From: Proteobacteria bacterium UBA981
GTDB lineage: Bacteria > Pseudomonadota > Gammaproteobacteria > Ga0077536
Reading direction: 5' to 3'
Assembly (NCBI GenBank): GCA_002292285.1
Contig: DBBP01000004.1
Coordinates: 1 to 64,000 of the forward strand
DNA length: 64,000 bases
The number at the start of each line of letters is the position of its first letter. Position 1 is the first letter of the stretch. Below are positions 53,801-62,521 of the stretch, piece after piece. The position numbers and the translations under genes were made by a program. The notes beneath the pieces were generated by a model that saw only the letters and a program-made list of their open reading frames with translations, was not told where the DNA came from and did not search any database.

Positions 53801-53942
53801 CACTACCCCCCTTTGTCCTGATGCTGGAACTGCCCGAGGGCGTTTCTTAGCCAAAACGATAGCACAGTTAACTGCCCAAAATTTGTGAACTGGAGTCAGA
53901 GACGGGTCTTCAGCGATAGCCGCTTTCCGGACCTCGTTCAGC

Positions 53943-53948
53943 TATAAT
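53943..53948 (+). promoter_or_regulatory. Consensus -10 upstream of ileS
   Basis: TATAAT at 53943-53948, 48 bases before the ileS ATG. The -35 region is weak. I found no T-box-like leader. Confidence 0.45.
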
Positions 53949-53996
53949 CGCGTCGCTTCGTGCGCCCCGTTCTACCGATGGATCCCGACTCGCCTG

Positions 53997-56900
53997 ATGG
54001 CTAAAGAATTCCAAGAAATCAAGCAGTTACACCTGCCCACCCTCGAAACTGAAATCCTCGACGCCTGGCAGCAGGAAGATACGTTTGTGCAAAGCATCGA
54101 ACTGCGCAACGGCGCGCCTCCTTTTACGTTCTACGAAGGACCGCCGACGGCGAACGGGCGACCGGGAATCCATCACATCCTCGGGCGCACAATCAAGGAC
54201 GTATTCTGCCGCTATAAAACGCTCAAAGGTTTTCGCGTCGAACGCAAAGGCGGTTGGGATACCCACGGTCTCCCGGTCGAGATCGAGGTCGAAAAAGAAC
54301 TCGGCCTTGATGGTCGTGAACAGGTCGAAGAATTTGGCGTTGGGCCGTTCAATGCCGCGTGCAAAGCCAGCGTTTCACGCTATAAGAAAGACTGGGATGA
54401 ACTGACCCGCCGGATCGGATACTGGGTTGATTTAGAGCATCCCTACGTGACGTTTGAGACGTCTTATATCGAGACAGTCTGGTGGCTGATCAAGCGCATT
54501 CACGAGCGTGGCTTGCTCTACAAGGGGCACAAAATTCAATGGTATAGCCCCGGTACCGGCACGGTCCTGTCGTCTCACGAAGTGTCGTTGGGCTATCGAG
54601 AGGTGAGCGACCCGAGCGTTTATGTGCGTTTCCGCTCGCTCGATGACCCGCAATTGAGCTTTCTGGCCTGGACGACTACTCCCTGGACGCTAATTTCAAA
54701 CGTCGCTCTGGTCGTGGGTGAGGACATTGAGTATGTGACTGTCGAGACCGCTGGCGAGAAGCTCGTGCTCGCCGCTGCCCGCCTCGATGTATTGGGCGAC
54801 GATTACACCATCGTAGAGCGCCATCGCGGGCGCGATTTGCTCGGGCGACGTTACGAGCCGTTGTTTCGTGTTGCAGGGGCGGATTACGGCGATGCCAGCT
54901 GGCGAATTTGTAAAGCGCCCTACGTGACTGTCGACGACGGTACAGGGCTGGTCCACATTGCGCCCGCTTTCGGCGCGGAGGATCACGAAGTCGGCATTGC
55001 TGAAAACCTCCCGTTGGTCAATCCGCTGAAGCCAGACGGTCATTTCGATGACACGGCGCCGTTGGTCGCGGGTGCCTGGTTCAAAGACGCAGACAAGCCG
55101 ATCATTCGCGACTTAAAAGACCGCGGCTTGTTATTCAAGCGCCTCGACTATGTCCACAACTATCCGCACGACTGGCGCAAGGGCACTCCCCTCATGAGTT
55201 ACCCGGTCGACAGCTGGTTTATTCGCACCACGGCGGTAAAAGACAAACTCGTTGATTTAAACAAGACCATCAACTGGCATCCGTCCGCAATCCGCGACGG
55301 ACGTTTCGGAAACTGGCTGGAGAATAACGTCGATTGGGCGCTCAGCCGGAAGCGCTATTGGGGCACACCACTACCGATTTGGGCATCCGATAAACCCGGC
55401 TCTGAGTATTTTGAGATCATCGGCTCGATTGCGGAATTGCGCGAAAAATGTACCGGTGCGCTGCCTGCGGATAGTGACATTGATTTACATCGCCCCTTTG
55501 TCGATGAATTTACTTGGCCCGCCCCGGACGGTGGCGTGATGCGCCGAGTGCCAGACGTATTGGATGTGTGGTTCGATTCGGGTGCGATGCCATTTGCGCA
55601 ATGGCATTACCCATTTGAAAACACCGAGGCGTTCGAGCGAAATTTCCCGGCCGACTTCATTTGCGAAGGTATCGACCAGACGCGTGGGTGGTTCTACACC
55701 CTGCATGCAATTGCCATTCTCGCGATGGACAGTGTCGCTTATCGAAATGTCGTAGTGAACGGGTTGGTGCTCGACGAGAAGGGCGAAAAGATGTCCAAGT
55801 CCAAGGGCAACACGGTCGATCCTTTCGAGGTTGTGGAAGAATTTGGCGCCGACGTCGTGCGGTGGTACTTGATGAGCAATTCACCACCCTGGGACAGCAT
55901 GAAGTTCTCGCGACGCGGCTTAACGGAAACGCGCGGTAAATTCTTCGGCACGATTGAGAATGTCTATCGTTTTATGGCGAGCTACGCCAACATTGACGGG
56001 TTTAGCTACTCGGAAGCGCCGATTGAACCCGCCGCACGCAGCGAACTCGATCGCTGGATTCTCAGCCGCATGCATTCGAGTGTCGCGGCCGTGGACGAAG
56101 CGTTCGCGAGTTATGACTGCACCAGAGCTGCGCGGGCGATCGAGCAATTCGTAGACGAATTATCCAATTGGTACGTGCGGCGCTCCCGTCCGCGCTTCTG
56201 GGCTGCGAAAAAGGCCAGCGAAACAACAGTGGCTGTTACTGAACACAGTAAGCTGTGTGCGTACCAAACGACCCACGACTGCCTGTTCGCAATAGCTTTG
56301 ATGATGAGTCCGATTGCGCCGTTCTTTGGCGAGTGGCTTTATCGGCGCTTGAATGAAGTAACGGGGCACGCTGCTGAGGCATCAGTCCACCATGCGTCAT
56401 TTCCGTCGCGGGACGAAGCGGTCGTCGATGTTGAACTTGAACAACGTATGGCGCTTGCCCGCCAGATTGTGCAATTGGTTCTGTTATTACGAAACCGCAG
56501 CAACATCAACGTACGCCAACCACTCGCGCGCATGATGCTTGTCACCGGCGCAGCGCTCGACCAGCGCAGTGTGGAGCTGGTCGAGGCCATTATTCTCGAA
56601 GAAATTAACGTGCGGAAAATAGAATACGTGGCGGATTCCAGCGGCATCGTTAAACGATCGGCCAAGGCCGATTTCAAACGGTTGGGGCGTCGTCTCGGTA
56701 AGAAAATGAAATCGGCTGCCGCTGCTATTGCCACTCTCGACGAGTCGAGCATCGCGGCACTGCTGGCCAATGATCTCCTGATGCTCGAAGTTGACGGCGA
56801 TAATATTGAAATTGGTGCTGCGGACGTCGAAATTGTCAACGAAGAGATTGTCGATTGGAGTGTCGCTCAGGAAGGTGGGGTGACGGTCGCACTGGATACC

Positions 56901-57197
56901 CACATCGACGATGAGTTGCGTTCACAAGGCTATGCGCGCGAAGTGATCAACCGAATCCAATCACTACGAAAAACGGCCGATCTGGAGTTGACCGCTCGGA
57001 TTGCAATTCAATTCGAAGCGAGCGACGGGCTGACACGCGCAATTTTTGATAACGTGTCGCTAATCCAGAGGGAAACACTGGCAAGTAGTCTTGCCGCCGC
57101 GACGTCGCCAAGCGGGGGACACACCGAGCGATTCGAAATTGGAGATGAATTGCTCTCTGTCGCAATCGCCGTCGATACGGCACCCGATGGCCAATAA
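53997..57197 (+). CDS. ileS: Isoleucyl-tRNA synthetase, eukaryote-like IleRS2 type with GXHH motif
   Basis: 1066 residues, longer than the roughly 940 of ordinary bacterial IleRS1. The N-terminus (FYEGPPTANGRPG, WDTHGLPVEIEVEKELG) and the long C-terminal region are of the eukaryote-like IleRS2 clade. The class I HXGH signature is replaced by GIHH (57-60), with first and third positions swapped; codons at 54165-54176 confirm it. KMSKS is intact near residue 600. A subset of IleRS2 with GXHH is known to be highly resistant to mupirocin. The usual gammaproteobacterial neighbours ribF and lspA are absent. The mlaC gene starts 14 bases downstream. Confidence 0.93.
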   Translation: MAKEFQEIKQLHLPTLETEILDAWQQEDTFVQSIELRNGAPPFTFYEGPPTANGRPGIHHILGRTIKDVFCRYKTLKGFRVERKGGWDTHGLPVEIEVEKELGLDGREQVEEFGVGPFNAACKASVSRYKKDWDELTRRIGYWVDLEHPYVTFETSYIETVWWLIKRIHERGLLYKGHKIQWYSPGTGTVLSSHEVSLGYREVSDPSVYVRFRSLDDPQLSFLAWTTTPWTLISNVALVVGEDIEYVTVETAGEKLVLAAARLDVLGDDYTIVERHRGRDLLGRRYEPLFRVAGADYGDASWRICKAPYVTVDDGTGLVHIAPAFGAEDHEVGIAENLPLVNPLKPDGHFDDTAPLVAGAWFKDADKPIIRDLKDRGLLFKRLDYVHNYPHDWRKGTPLMSYPVDSWFIRTTAVKDKLVDLNKTINWHPSAIRDGRFGNWLENNVDWALSRKRYWGTPLPIWASDKPGSEYFEIIGSIAELREKCTGALPADSDIDLHRPFVDEFTWPAPDGGVMRRVPDVLDVWFDSGAMPFAQWHYPFENTEAFERNFPADFICEGIDQTRGWFYTLHAIAILAMDSVAYRNVVVNGLVLDEKGEKMSKSKGNTVDPFEVVEEFGADVVRWYLMSNSPPWDSMKFSRRGLTETRGKFFGTIENVYRFMASYANIDGFSYSEAPIEPAARSELDRWILSRMHSSVAAVDEAFASYDCTRAARAIEQFVDELSNWYVRRSRPRFWAAKKASETTVAVTEHSKLCAYQTTHDCLFAIALMMSPIAPFFGEWLYRRLNEVTGHAAEASVHHASFPSRDEAVVDVELEQRMALARQIVQLVLLLRNRSNINVRQPLARMMLVTGAALDQRSVELVEAIILEEINVRKIEYVADSSGIVKRSAKADFKRLGRRLGKKMKSAAAAIATLDESSIAALLANDLLMLEVDGDNIEIGAADVEIVNEEIVDWSVAQEGGVTVALDTHIDDELRSQGYAREVINRIQSLRKTADLELTARIAIQFEASDGLTRAIFDNVSLIQRETLASSLAAATSPSGGHTERFEIGDELLSVAIAVDTAPDGQ

Positions 57198-57211
57198 ACG
57201 GATTTCACCTT

Positions 57212-57862
57212 ATGCCTAATGCCAGCCTGCGTCGATTTGGACATCAAGTGGTTGTTCTGTGCCTACTGACTTCACTTGTGAGTGTTGCCTGGGCTGCGCG
57301 GACACCGACCGAAACGGTCGCAGATGCGGTCAATCAGGTGTTTAAGATTCTAAAAAACGAGGATTTCGGGCGCGAACAGCGCTGGGCGGAAATCGGCCAT
57401 GTAATTGATCAGCGATTCGATTTCAGAAGCATGTCCCAAAGCGTCCTGGCCACGAATTGGCGCACTGCGACAGTCGAGGAAAAGCGCCAGTTCGTGGAAT
57501 TCTTCTCGCAGTATCTTGAAGATACCTACCGCAACAAGATCGAGTCCTATACCAATCAATCCGTCGTCTATATCAACGAGCAAGTGAGGAAAGATCGAGC
57601 TATCGTCGATACGGAAATCGTCACTGGAGTTACCCGGATCCCGGTAACCTACCGGTTGAAAAATAACGATGGGGAATGGTTCGCTTATGACGTGATCATC
57701 GAGGGCGTGAGTCTGGTAAATAATTACCGGAATACCTTCAATGCCATTATCAAGGCAGAAGGTATGGACGGGCTCTTATTCGATCTCGAAAATCGAATTT
57801 CAAGCTACAAAGAAAAGAACGGCGGCCTGCCACCGGAGAGGTCCACATCTGAATTCCAGTAG
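57212..57862 (+). CDS. mlaC: MlaC/Ttg2D-type periplasmic phospholipid-binding protein (copy 1)
   Basis: 216 residues with an N-terminal signal (about 1-29, ending VAWAA). The MlaC fold is recognisable: DQRFDFRSMSQSVLATNWR, FFSQYLEDTYRNKIESYTNQ and DVIIEGVSLVNNYRNTF. MlaC carries phospholipids between the outer membrane and the MlaFED transporter. It begins 14 bases after ileS, an unusual partner, and runs convergently into the second mlaC copy. The sequence is clearly divergent from copy 2, so the pair is not a recent duplication. Confidence 0.87.
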   Translation: MPNASLRRFGHQVVVLCLLTSLVSVAWAARTPTETVADAVNQVFKILKNEDFGREQRWAEIGHVIDQRFDFRSMSQSVLATNWRTATVEEKRQFVEFFSQYLEDTYRNKIESYTNQSVVYINEQVRKDRAIVDTEIVTGVTRIPVTYRLKNNDGEWFAYDVIIEGVSLVNNYRNTFNAIIKAEGMDGLLFDLENRISSYKEKNGGLPPERSTSEFQ

Positions 57863-57879
57863 GAACATGAGCTGCGGCG

Positions 57880-58512
57880 TTACTCTTCAACCGAAGATTC
57901 AGCAACTTTAATTTCCATTTGGCTGATCAAACCATCGATCCCGCTATCGTGAACGATATCTTGGAAACTGCCGCGGTAGTTTCGCACCAGGCTGACCTGT
58001 TCGATGACCACGTCGTACGCCATCCAGCGTTTGCCGCGCAGATAGAGCTTGTAGTCAACCGGAATTTCGACCGAGTCCGTTTTGATGACGGTACTGACCG
58101 TTGCCAGCGAAGCTGATCGTAGTCGCTCACCTTTGTACTCCACTTCTTCGTTCGTGTAGCCCGAAATTTTGCGCCAATAGGTGTTCGATAAAAGTTCTCG
58201 GAACAGGCTGATGAAACGCGTGCGTTGACGCTTGTCTGCTTTTCGCCAGTTGGTTGCGAGCACCCGGTTTGCCATGGCGGCGAAATCGAAATGTTCGGAA
58301 ATCACCGCGCGTACCTGACGCTTGCGAGCTGTCTCGCTGGTCGCCTCATTGCGGAGCACTTTGAGCACACCATCTACCGTTATTGTCACCACTTCGAGCG
58401 GGCTCTGGTCGGCGGGTGCCGGGGTTTCCGGCGCAGCGCAAACAGGCAGAAAAAGCAGCTGCGTCGCTAGCAGACCGATAGTGGTGAAACGTGCGATAAG
58501 CGTTTTGTTCAT
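57880..58512 (-). CDS. mlaC: MlaC/Ttg2D-type periplasmic phospholipid-binding protein (copy 2)
   Basis: 210 residues with a signal peptide (about 1-26, ending VCAA). Landmarks are SEHFDFAAMANRVLATNWRK, FRELLSNTYWRKISGYTNEE and DVVIEQVSLVRNYRGSF. It is downstream of mlaFED on the same strand after a 173-base gap, the normal place for mlaC, so it is probably the cognate shuttle of that transporter. AGGAA lies eight bases ahead of ATG 58512. I see no gene in the 58513-58685 gap. Confidence 0.88.
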   Translation of the reverse strand: MNKTLIARFTTIGLLATQLLFLPVCAAPETPAPADQSPLEVVTITVDGVLKVLRNEATSETARKRQVRAVISEHFDFAAMANRVLATNWRKADKRQRTRFISLFRELLSNTYWRKISGYTNEEVEYKGERLRSASLATVSTVIKTDSVEIPVDYKLYLRGKRWMAYDVVIEQVSLVRNYRGSFQDIVHDSGIDGLISQMEIKVAESSVEE

Positions 58513-58685
58513 GGCGATGTTTCCTAGATGCCAGGGTCGCTGGCTGGTGCTCTCAGGCGGGGTCGCATGAATGCGTTCGCCCGACTAGTGATGTCCCGCG
58601 CGGCCCCAACGCTCCGACGTGTTCGCGCCAATGCCGTTGGGGTTACTACGACCTTCAATCCGCATCTTGCCGATTGCGTGTGCGG

Positions 58686-59135
58686 TCAATCATCGCTCTC
58701 GAAGATATATTTGCTGATTAGTTCTTCGAGACTTATCGATGATTCGGTTTCCAAAATCTCAGCGCCTGTCGGGAGCATAATTTCCGACCCGCCCGGTGTG
58801 ATTTTTACGAATTTATCTCCGATGATGCCCTCAGTGCGAATCGACGCAATCGCATCATCCTGCAGTGCGACATCGTCCTCAAGCTCCAGATGTACGACAG
58901 ATTCGTAACTTTCGCGGTCCAGCTCTATGTCGCTGACCTTGCCAATTCTGACACCCCCAATTTCCACAAACGCACCAGGTTTCAGTCCGGACGACGATAC
59001 GAATCGGGCATCGAGGTGGTACCGCTCGGTCTCCAAAATTTCGAAATCGCCAAGCCGAATCGCAATATAGGCGAGCGCGGACAAGCCGATAAGCATAAAA
59101 AATCCAACGCTAAGCTCGAGCTTGAAGTTGCCCAT
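58686..59135 (-). CDS. mlaD: MlaD, MCE-domain component of the phospholipid transporter
   Basis: 149 residues: one N-terminal membrane helix (about 7-27) and a single MCE domain (YHLDARFVSSSGLKPGAFVEIGGVRIG). MlaD forms a periplasmic hexameric ring on MlaFE. The C-terminal region after the MCE domain is short, as expected for a single-MCE protein. A strong GGAGGATAA precedes ATG 59135, and mlaE ends 21 bases upstream. Confidence 0.9.
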   Translation of the reverse strand: MGNFKLELSVGFFMLIGLSALAYIAIRLGDFEILETERYHLDARFVSSSGLKPGAFVEIGGVRIGKVSDIELDRESYESVVHLELEDDVALQDDAIASIRTEGIIGDKFVKITPGGSEIMLPTGAEILETESSISLEELISKYIFESDD

Positions 59136-59156
59136 TTATCCTCCCTTGCGACGTGA

Positions 59157-59948
59157 CTACAACATCAGTGCGCTGATTACATAGTCAGCAAACAACACGG
59201 TGATAGATGACGCGACTACGGCATCTGTGGTTGTACGGCTAACCCCTTCGGCGCCAAATGTTCGATGGCTGGCAAGATGCAGCAGGTAACCCTTTGCAGT
59301 ACAAATCCACACAATTATCAACGCAAAGCTGAGCGATTTAACCACGTCCATGAGAACATCTCGCCACACGAGGCTGTCGGCCATGCTAGCGAAGTACGCG
59401 CCTTCTCCAATGTCGAACAGGACAACCCCGACAAACCAGCCACCGGCAATGCCAACGACATTAAATATGGCAGTAAGTAATGGCACAGCAATAATGGTCG
59501 CGATAAAACGTGGCGCGACCAGGTAACCGTAGGGGTCGATAGCCATACATTCGAGCGCGTCAATTTGATTGTCGTTGCGCATAATCGCGATTTCCGCACA
59601 CATGGCCGAGCCGACTCGTCCGATCACGATAAGAGCCGTCAACACCGGCGCTAATTCACGCACGAGACTCAGTCCCACTGCCGCGCCGAGCAGCCCGACA
59701 GCACCAAAACGAACCAGGGTGTCGTAGAACTGCAGTGCGACCACCATACCAACGAAACCGCCGGCTACTGCGATCACCGTGATTGAGCGCGTACCGATAA
59801 AGTGCAGTTGTCCCAGGGTGTTGCGGAACTGGCGCCAGGGGCGCATGAGATGACCGCTTAGCTGCGCCAGAAAGATACCGAATCTACCTAGTGCGGCCAG
59901 TGGTTCGAGCACCTGGGCAGACCAGGAGAGGCCGATACGTTTAATCAT
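59157..59948 (-). CDS. mlaE: MlaE, permease of the phospholipid ABC transporter
   Basis: 263-residue permease with five to six helices. The conserved segments GFVGMVVALQFYDTL, LVRELAPVLTALIVIGRVGSAMCAEI and ECMAIDPYGYLVAPRF are typical of MlaE. It pairs with MlaF in the inner membrane. Its start overlaps the mlaF stop by eight bases. Confidence 0.93.
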   Translation of the reverse strand: MIKRIGLSWSAQVLEPLAALGRFGIFLAQLSGHLMRPWRQFRNTLGQLHFIGTRSITVIAVAGGFVGMVVALQFYDTLVRFGAVGLLGAAVGLSLVRELAPVLTALIVIGRVGSAMCAEIAIMRNDNQIDALECMAIDPYGYLVAPRFIATIIAVPLLTAIFNVVGIAGGWFVGVVLFDIGEGAYFASMADSLVWRDVLMDVVKSLSFALIIVWICTAKGYLLHLASHRTFGAEGVSRTTTDAVVASSITVLFADYVISALML

Positions 59949-60765
59949 CGATGTTGGCGGTCAGGCGATCGATGTAGGCGTCGCCGTCATCTTCTCTGCG
60001 CAGTGTTCTGCGTTGCAATAAAGATTGAATGTATTCGTCCGGTTCACTCTGGACCTCACCGAGCGTGCCAATGGCACGGATGCCACCGGCACCGATGATC
60101 ATAATCCGGTCAGCGATTTTCACGGCGCTTTCGAGCGCATGGGTGACAACCACGATGGTCATGTTGTGAACCTCGCGCAGGCGCAGAATCAATGTGTCGA
60201 GTTCGGCCGCAGTGGCAGGGTCCAGGCCAGCTGACGGTTCGTCGAAAAACAGAATGCGTGGGTCCATGATGACCGCACGCGCTAGGCCGGCCCGTTTGAG
60301 CATGCCGCCGGATAGCTGAGCCGGCATATAGTCCTCAAATCCCGCCAGGTTCATTAGTTCGAGTTTCATGCGGCTCATAATCCGGATGGTAGAGCGGTCG
60401 AGCGATGTGTGCTGACGCAGTGGTAGTTCGATATTGTCTATCACGCTCATGGAGTTAATTAGGGCACCGTGCTGGAATGCGACGCCCAGTTGCCTGCGCA
60501 GCTGATATACCCGTTCACGGGATGCTGGATGCAGTTTCTCTCCAAGTAAGTCGATTTCGCCGAGCTGCGGTCGGCTCAGGCCAAGCAGATGTCGCAGGAG
60601 GGTGGTTTTTCCGGCGCCGCTCGATCCCATGATGACGAAGATCTCGCCTTCCTCAACCTCGAAGTCGAGGCCCGACAGGATTGCGTTACCGTCGAACGAA
60701 CACGTCAGTCCGCGCACTGCAAGCGCGGGTTTGCGTGGGACGGTATCTGTAATGGTGTCTGACAT
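59941..60765 (-). CDS. mlaF: MlaF, ATPase of the phospholipid ABC transporter
   Basis: 274 residues. Walker A is GSSGAGKTT (47-55), the ABC signature LSGGMLKRAGLARA, and Walker B ILFFDEPSAGLDP. It powers MlaE for transport of phospholipids across the envelope to maintain outer-membrane asymmetry. ATG 60765 is preferred to GTG 60768 directly before it. No mlaB (STAS) gene accompanies this set in the window. Confidence 0.93.
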   Translation of the reverse strand: MSDTITDTVPRKPALAVRGLTCSFDGNAILSGLDFEVEEGEIFVIMGSSGAGKTTLLRHLLGLSRPQLGEIDLLGEKLHPASRERVYQLRRQLGVAFQHGALINSMSVIDNIELPLRQHTSLDRSTIRIMSRMKLELMNLAGFEDYMPAQLSGGMLKRAGLARAVIMDPRILFFDEPSAGLDPATAAELDTLILRLREVHNMTIVVVTHALESAVKIADRIMIIGAGGIRAIGTLGEVQSEPDEYIQSLLQRRTLRREDDGDAYIDRLTANIDD

Positions 60766-60925
60766 CACTTCATGACTCTAACGCCGTGCCGAAAAAGCAT
60801 TCCCCCGCAGCTGGACCTAGTATCGGGCCTTACTGCGCCGGCGAACAGTATCGGACATTTCGAGTGCTGATGTGGTGGGCTATAGTGCCGACAGCACCAA
60901 GTATTACAAACCTCCGAGGTCATCG

Positions 60926-61894
60926 ATGGAGCCCGTTTCATTCCAACGCAGCGAATTGGCTGCTCTTGAGCAAGGACTTGCGTGGCAACAAGAGGGCCAG
61001 CGTGTGGTCGTTGCAACAGTGGCCCACACCTGGGGATCGTCACCGCGGCCGGCCGGTGCGCTGATGGTCCTTAGCGAAAGCGGCCGCTTTCACGGCTCGG
61101 TATCCGGCGGATGTATCGAGGAAGAGTTAATCGATCGGGTGAAGACGGCCTTTCCGTCGACATTCGAAACCATTGAGTATTCCTCCGATACGAATCGATC
61201 GCTACCGTGCGGCGGACGCTTGCTACTCACGCTTGAACCGCTTCATGACATCGCTGATCTGGACGGGTTGCTTTTGGCGTTGCGCGGTGGTTCCGCGGTG
61301 ATCAGAAAGTTGAATCTCGAACACCACACAACCACCTGGTTAATTGCGCCGCCCGATTCACGAACCCAATTGGTCGACGCCGAGCTGCGGGTTGTCTACG
61401 AACCGGCATGGCAGTTGCTCGTCGTTGGGGCGGGGGAACTCGCCCAGTGGGTCTGTAGATTTGCGCTGCTACTCGACTATTCGGTGGTCGCAACCGACCC
61501 AAGAACCGATTATCGAGATGCATGGGGCGTGCCAGAGGTCACCATGGCGGCGGAGTACCCGGACGATTTCATCGCAGCATTTGGTTGCACCGAGCGCACC
61601 GCCATCGTGGCTTTGACACACGATCCGAAAGTCGACGACATGGCGATTATTGAGGCGCTGAACAGTGCGGCATTCTATGTCGGTGCACTCGGTTCACGGC
61701 GGACGACGCAGGCTCGCGCAAACCGACTCCTGGAGCACTTTGACGTTGCTCAGCAAGACGTAGAACGTATACACGGCCCAATTGGTATTGACCTCAATAG
61801 CCGCCGTCCGCAGGAAATCGCTCTTGCTGTAATGACCGATATTACTGCTGCGCGAAATGGCGTGACGATTAGCACAGTCAGAACGGCTCCATAA
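60926..61894 (+). CDS. xdhC: XdhC/CoxI family molybdenum-cofactor maturation protein
   Basis: 322 residues. The XdhC/CoxI signatures GSSPRPAGALMVL, GSVSGGCIEEELI and SLPCGGRLLLTLE occur in the N-terminal half. A Rossmann-like C-terminal domain follows (VVGAGELAQWV, YVGALGSRR). Such proteins bind the sulfurated cofactor and insert it into Mo hydroxylases. GAGG lies seven bases before ATG 60926. mocA follows with no gap, so the two encode a maturation pair, very probably for the hydroxylase at 3-7 kb since no other is in view. Confidence 0.9.
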   Translation: MEPVSFQRSELAALEQGLAWQQEGQRVVVATVAHTWGSSPRPAGALMVLSESGRFHGSVSGGCIEEELIDRVKTAFPSTFETIEYSSDTNRSLPCGGRLLLTLEPLHDIADLDGLLLALRGGSAVIRKLNLEHHTTTWLIAPPDSRTQLVDAELRVVYEPAWQLLVVGAGELAQWVCRFALLLDYSVVATDPRTDYRDAWGVPEVTMAAEYPDDFIAAFGCTERTAIVALTHDPKVDDMAIIEALNSAAFYVGALGSRRTTQARANRLLEHFDVAQQDVERIHGPIGIDLNSRRPQEIALAVMTDITAARNGVTISTVRTAP

Positions 61895-62488
61895 ATGTCG
61901 GTTGTTGAGCGCAGGCTTTGTGGCATTTTGTTAGCGGCCGGACGCGCGTCTCGCTTCGGCAGCAATAAAATTGCCGCGCTGTTACCCGATGGAGCCACGG
62001 TCGGTGTAGTCGCGGCGACGCGCCTGACGGCCGCGGTCGACGACGTGTTGGTCGTTGTTGGGGAACGAGACGGCGAAAGCGAGCGACTGTTCCGACAGGT
62101 CGGCCTGCGGACTGTTTTCTGTGCGCAGGCTGCACGCGGAATGGCGAGCAGCCTGGGCTGCGGTGTCCGGGCCGCAGGTACAGATGTCGACTATCTAATC
62201 GCTCTCGCCGACATGCCGTTTATCCGCCAGGAGACCATCGCCGCGTTGAGCGACGCCCTGCGTGCTGGGGCGGACATTGTCGTGCCGAGTTACAGGGGGC
62301 GCCACGGGCATCCAGTTGGGTTCCGGGCACATTATCGCGCGCAGTTGTTGGCCCTCACAGGGGATAAAGGCGCTCGCTCGATAATCGACCAAGATCCGAG
62401 TTCGGTGACTTGTCTTGAGATGGATGACGCGGGGATTTTGCGTGATATCGACCGACCCGAAGACTTATCTGCAGCGCGTGCCGAGTGA
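61895..62488 (+). CDS. mocA: Molybdenum cofactor nucleotidyltransferase (MocA-like)
   Basis: 197-residue nucleotidyltransferase. The N-terminal LLAAGRASRFGSNK is the NTP-binding signature; ALADMPFI and GHPVGFRAHYR complete the MobA/MocA pattern. MocA adds CMP to the molybdopterin to make the cytosine dinucleotide cofactor used by CoxL-like enzymes. Its ATG follows the xdhC stop directly (TAAATG), which implies coupled synthesis. Confidence 0.9.
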   Translation: MSVVERRLCGILLAAGRASRFGSNKIAALLPDGATVGVVAATRLTAAVDDVLVVVGERDGESERLFRQVGLRTVFCAQAARGMASSLGCGVRAAGTDVDYLIALADMPFIRQETIAALSDALRAGADIVVPSYRGRHGHPVGFRAHYRAQLLALTGDKGARSIIDQDPSSVTCLEMDDAGILRDIDRPEDLSAARAE

Positions 62489-62521
62489 TAACCGGCGCCT
62501 CGCGACAGTGAAGCTGTCGGA

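Noticed and set aside
58513..58685. Missing mlaB between mlaD and mlaC
   Set aside because: The 173-base gap is too short for a STAS-domain gene and shows no coding frame with a start and ribosome site.
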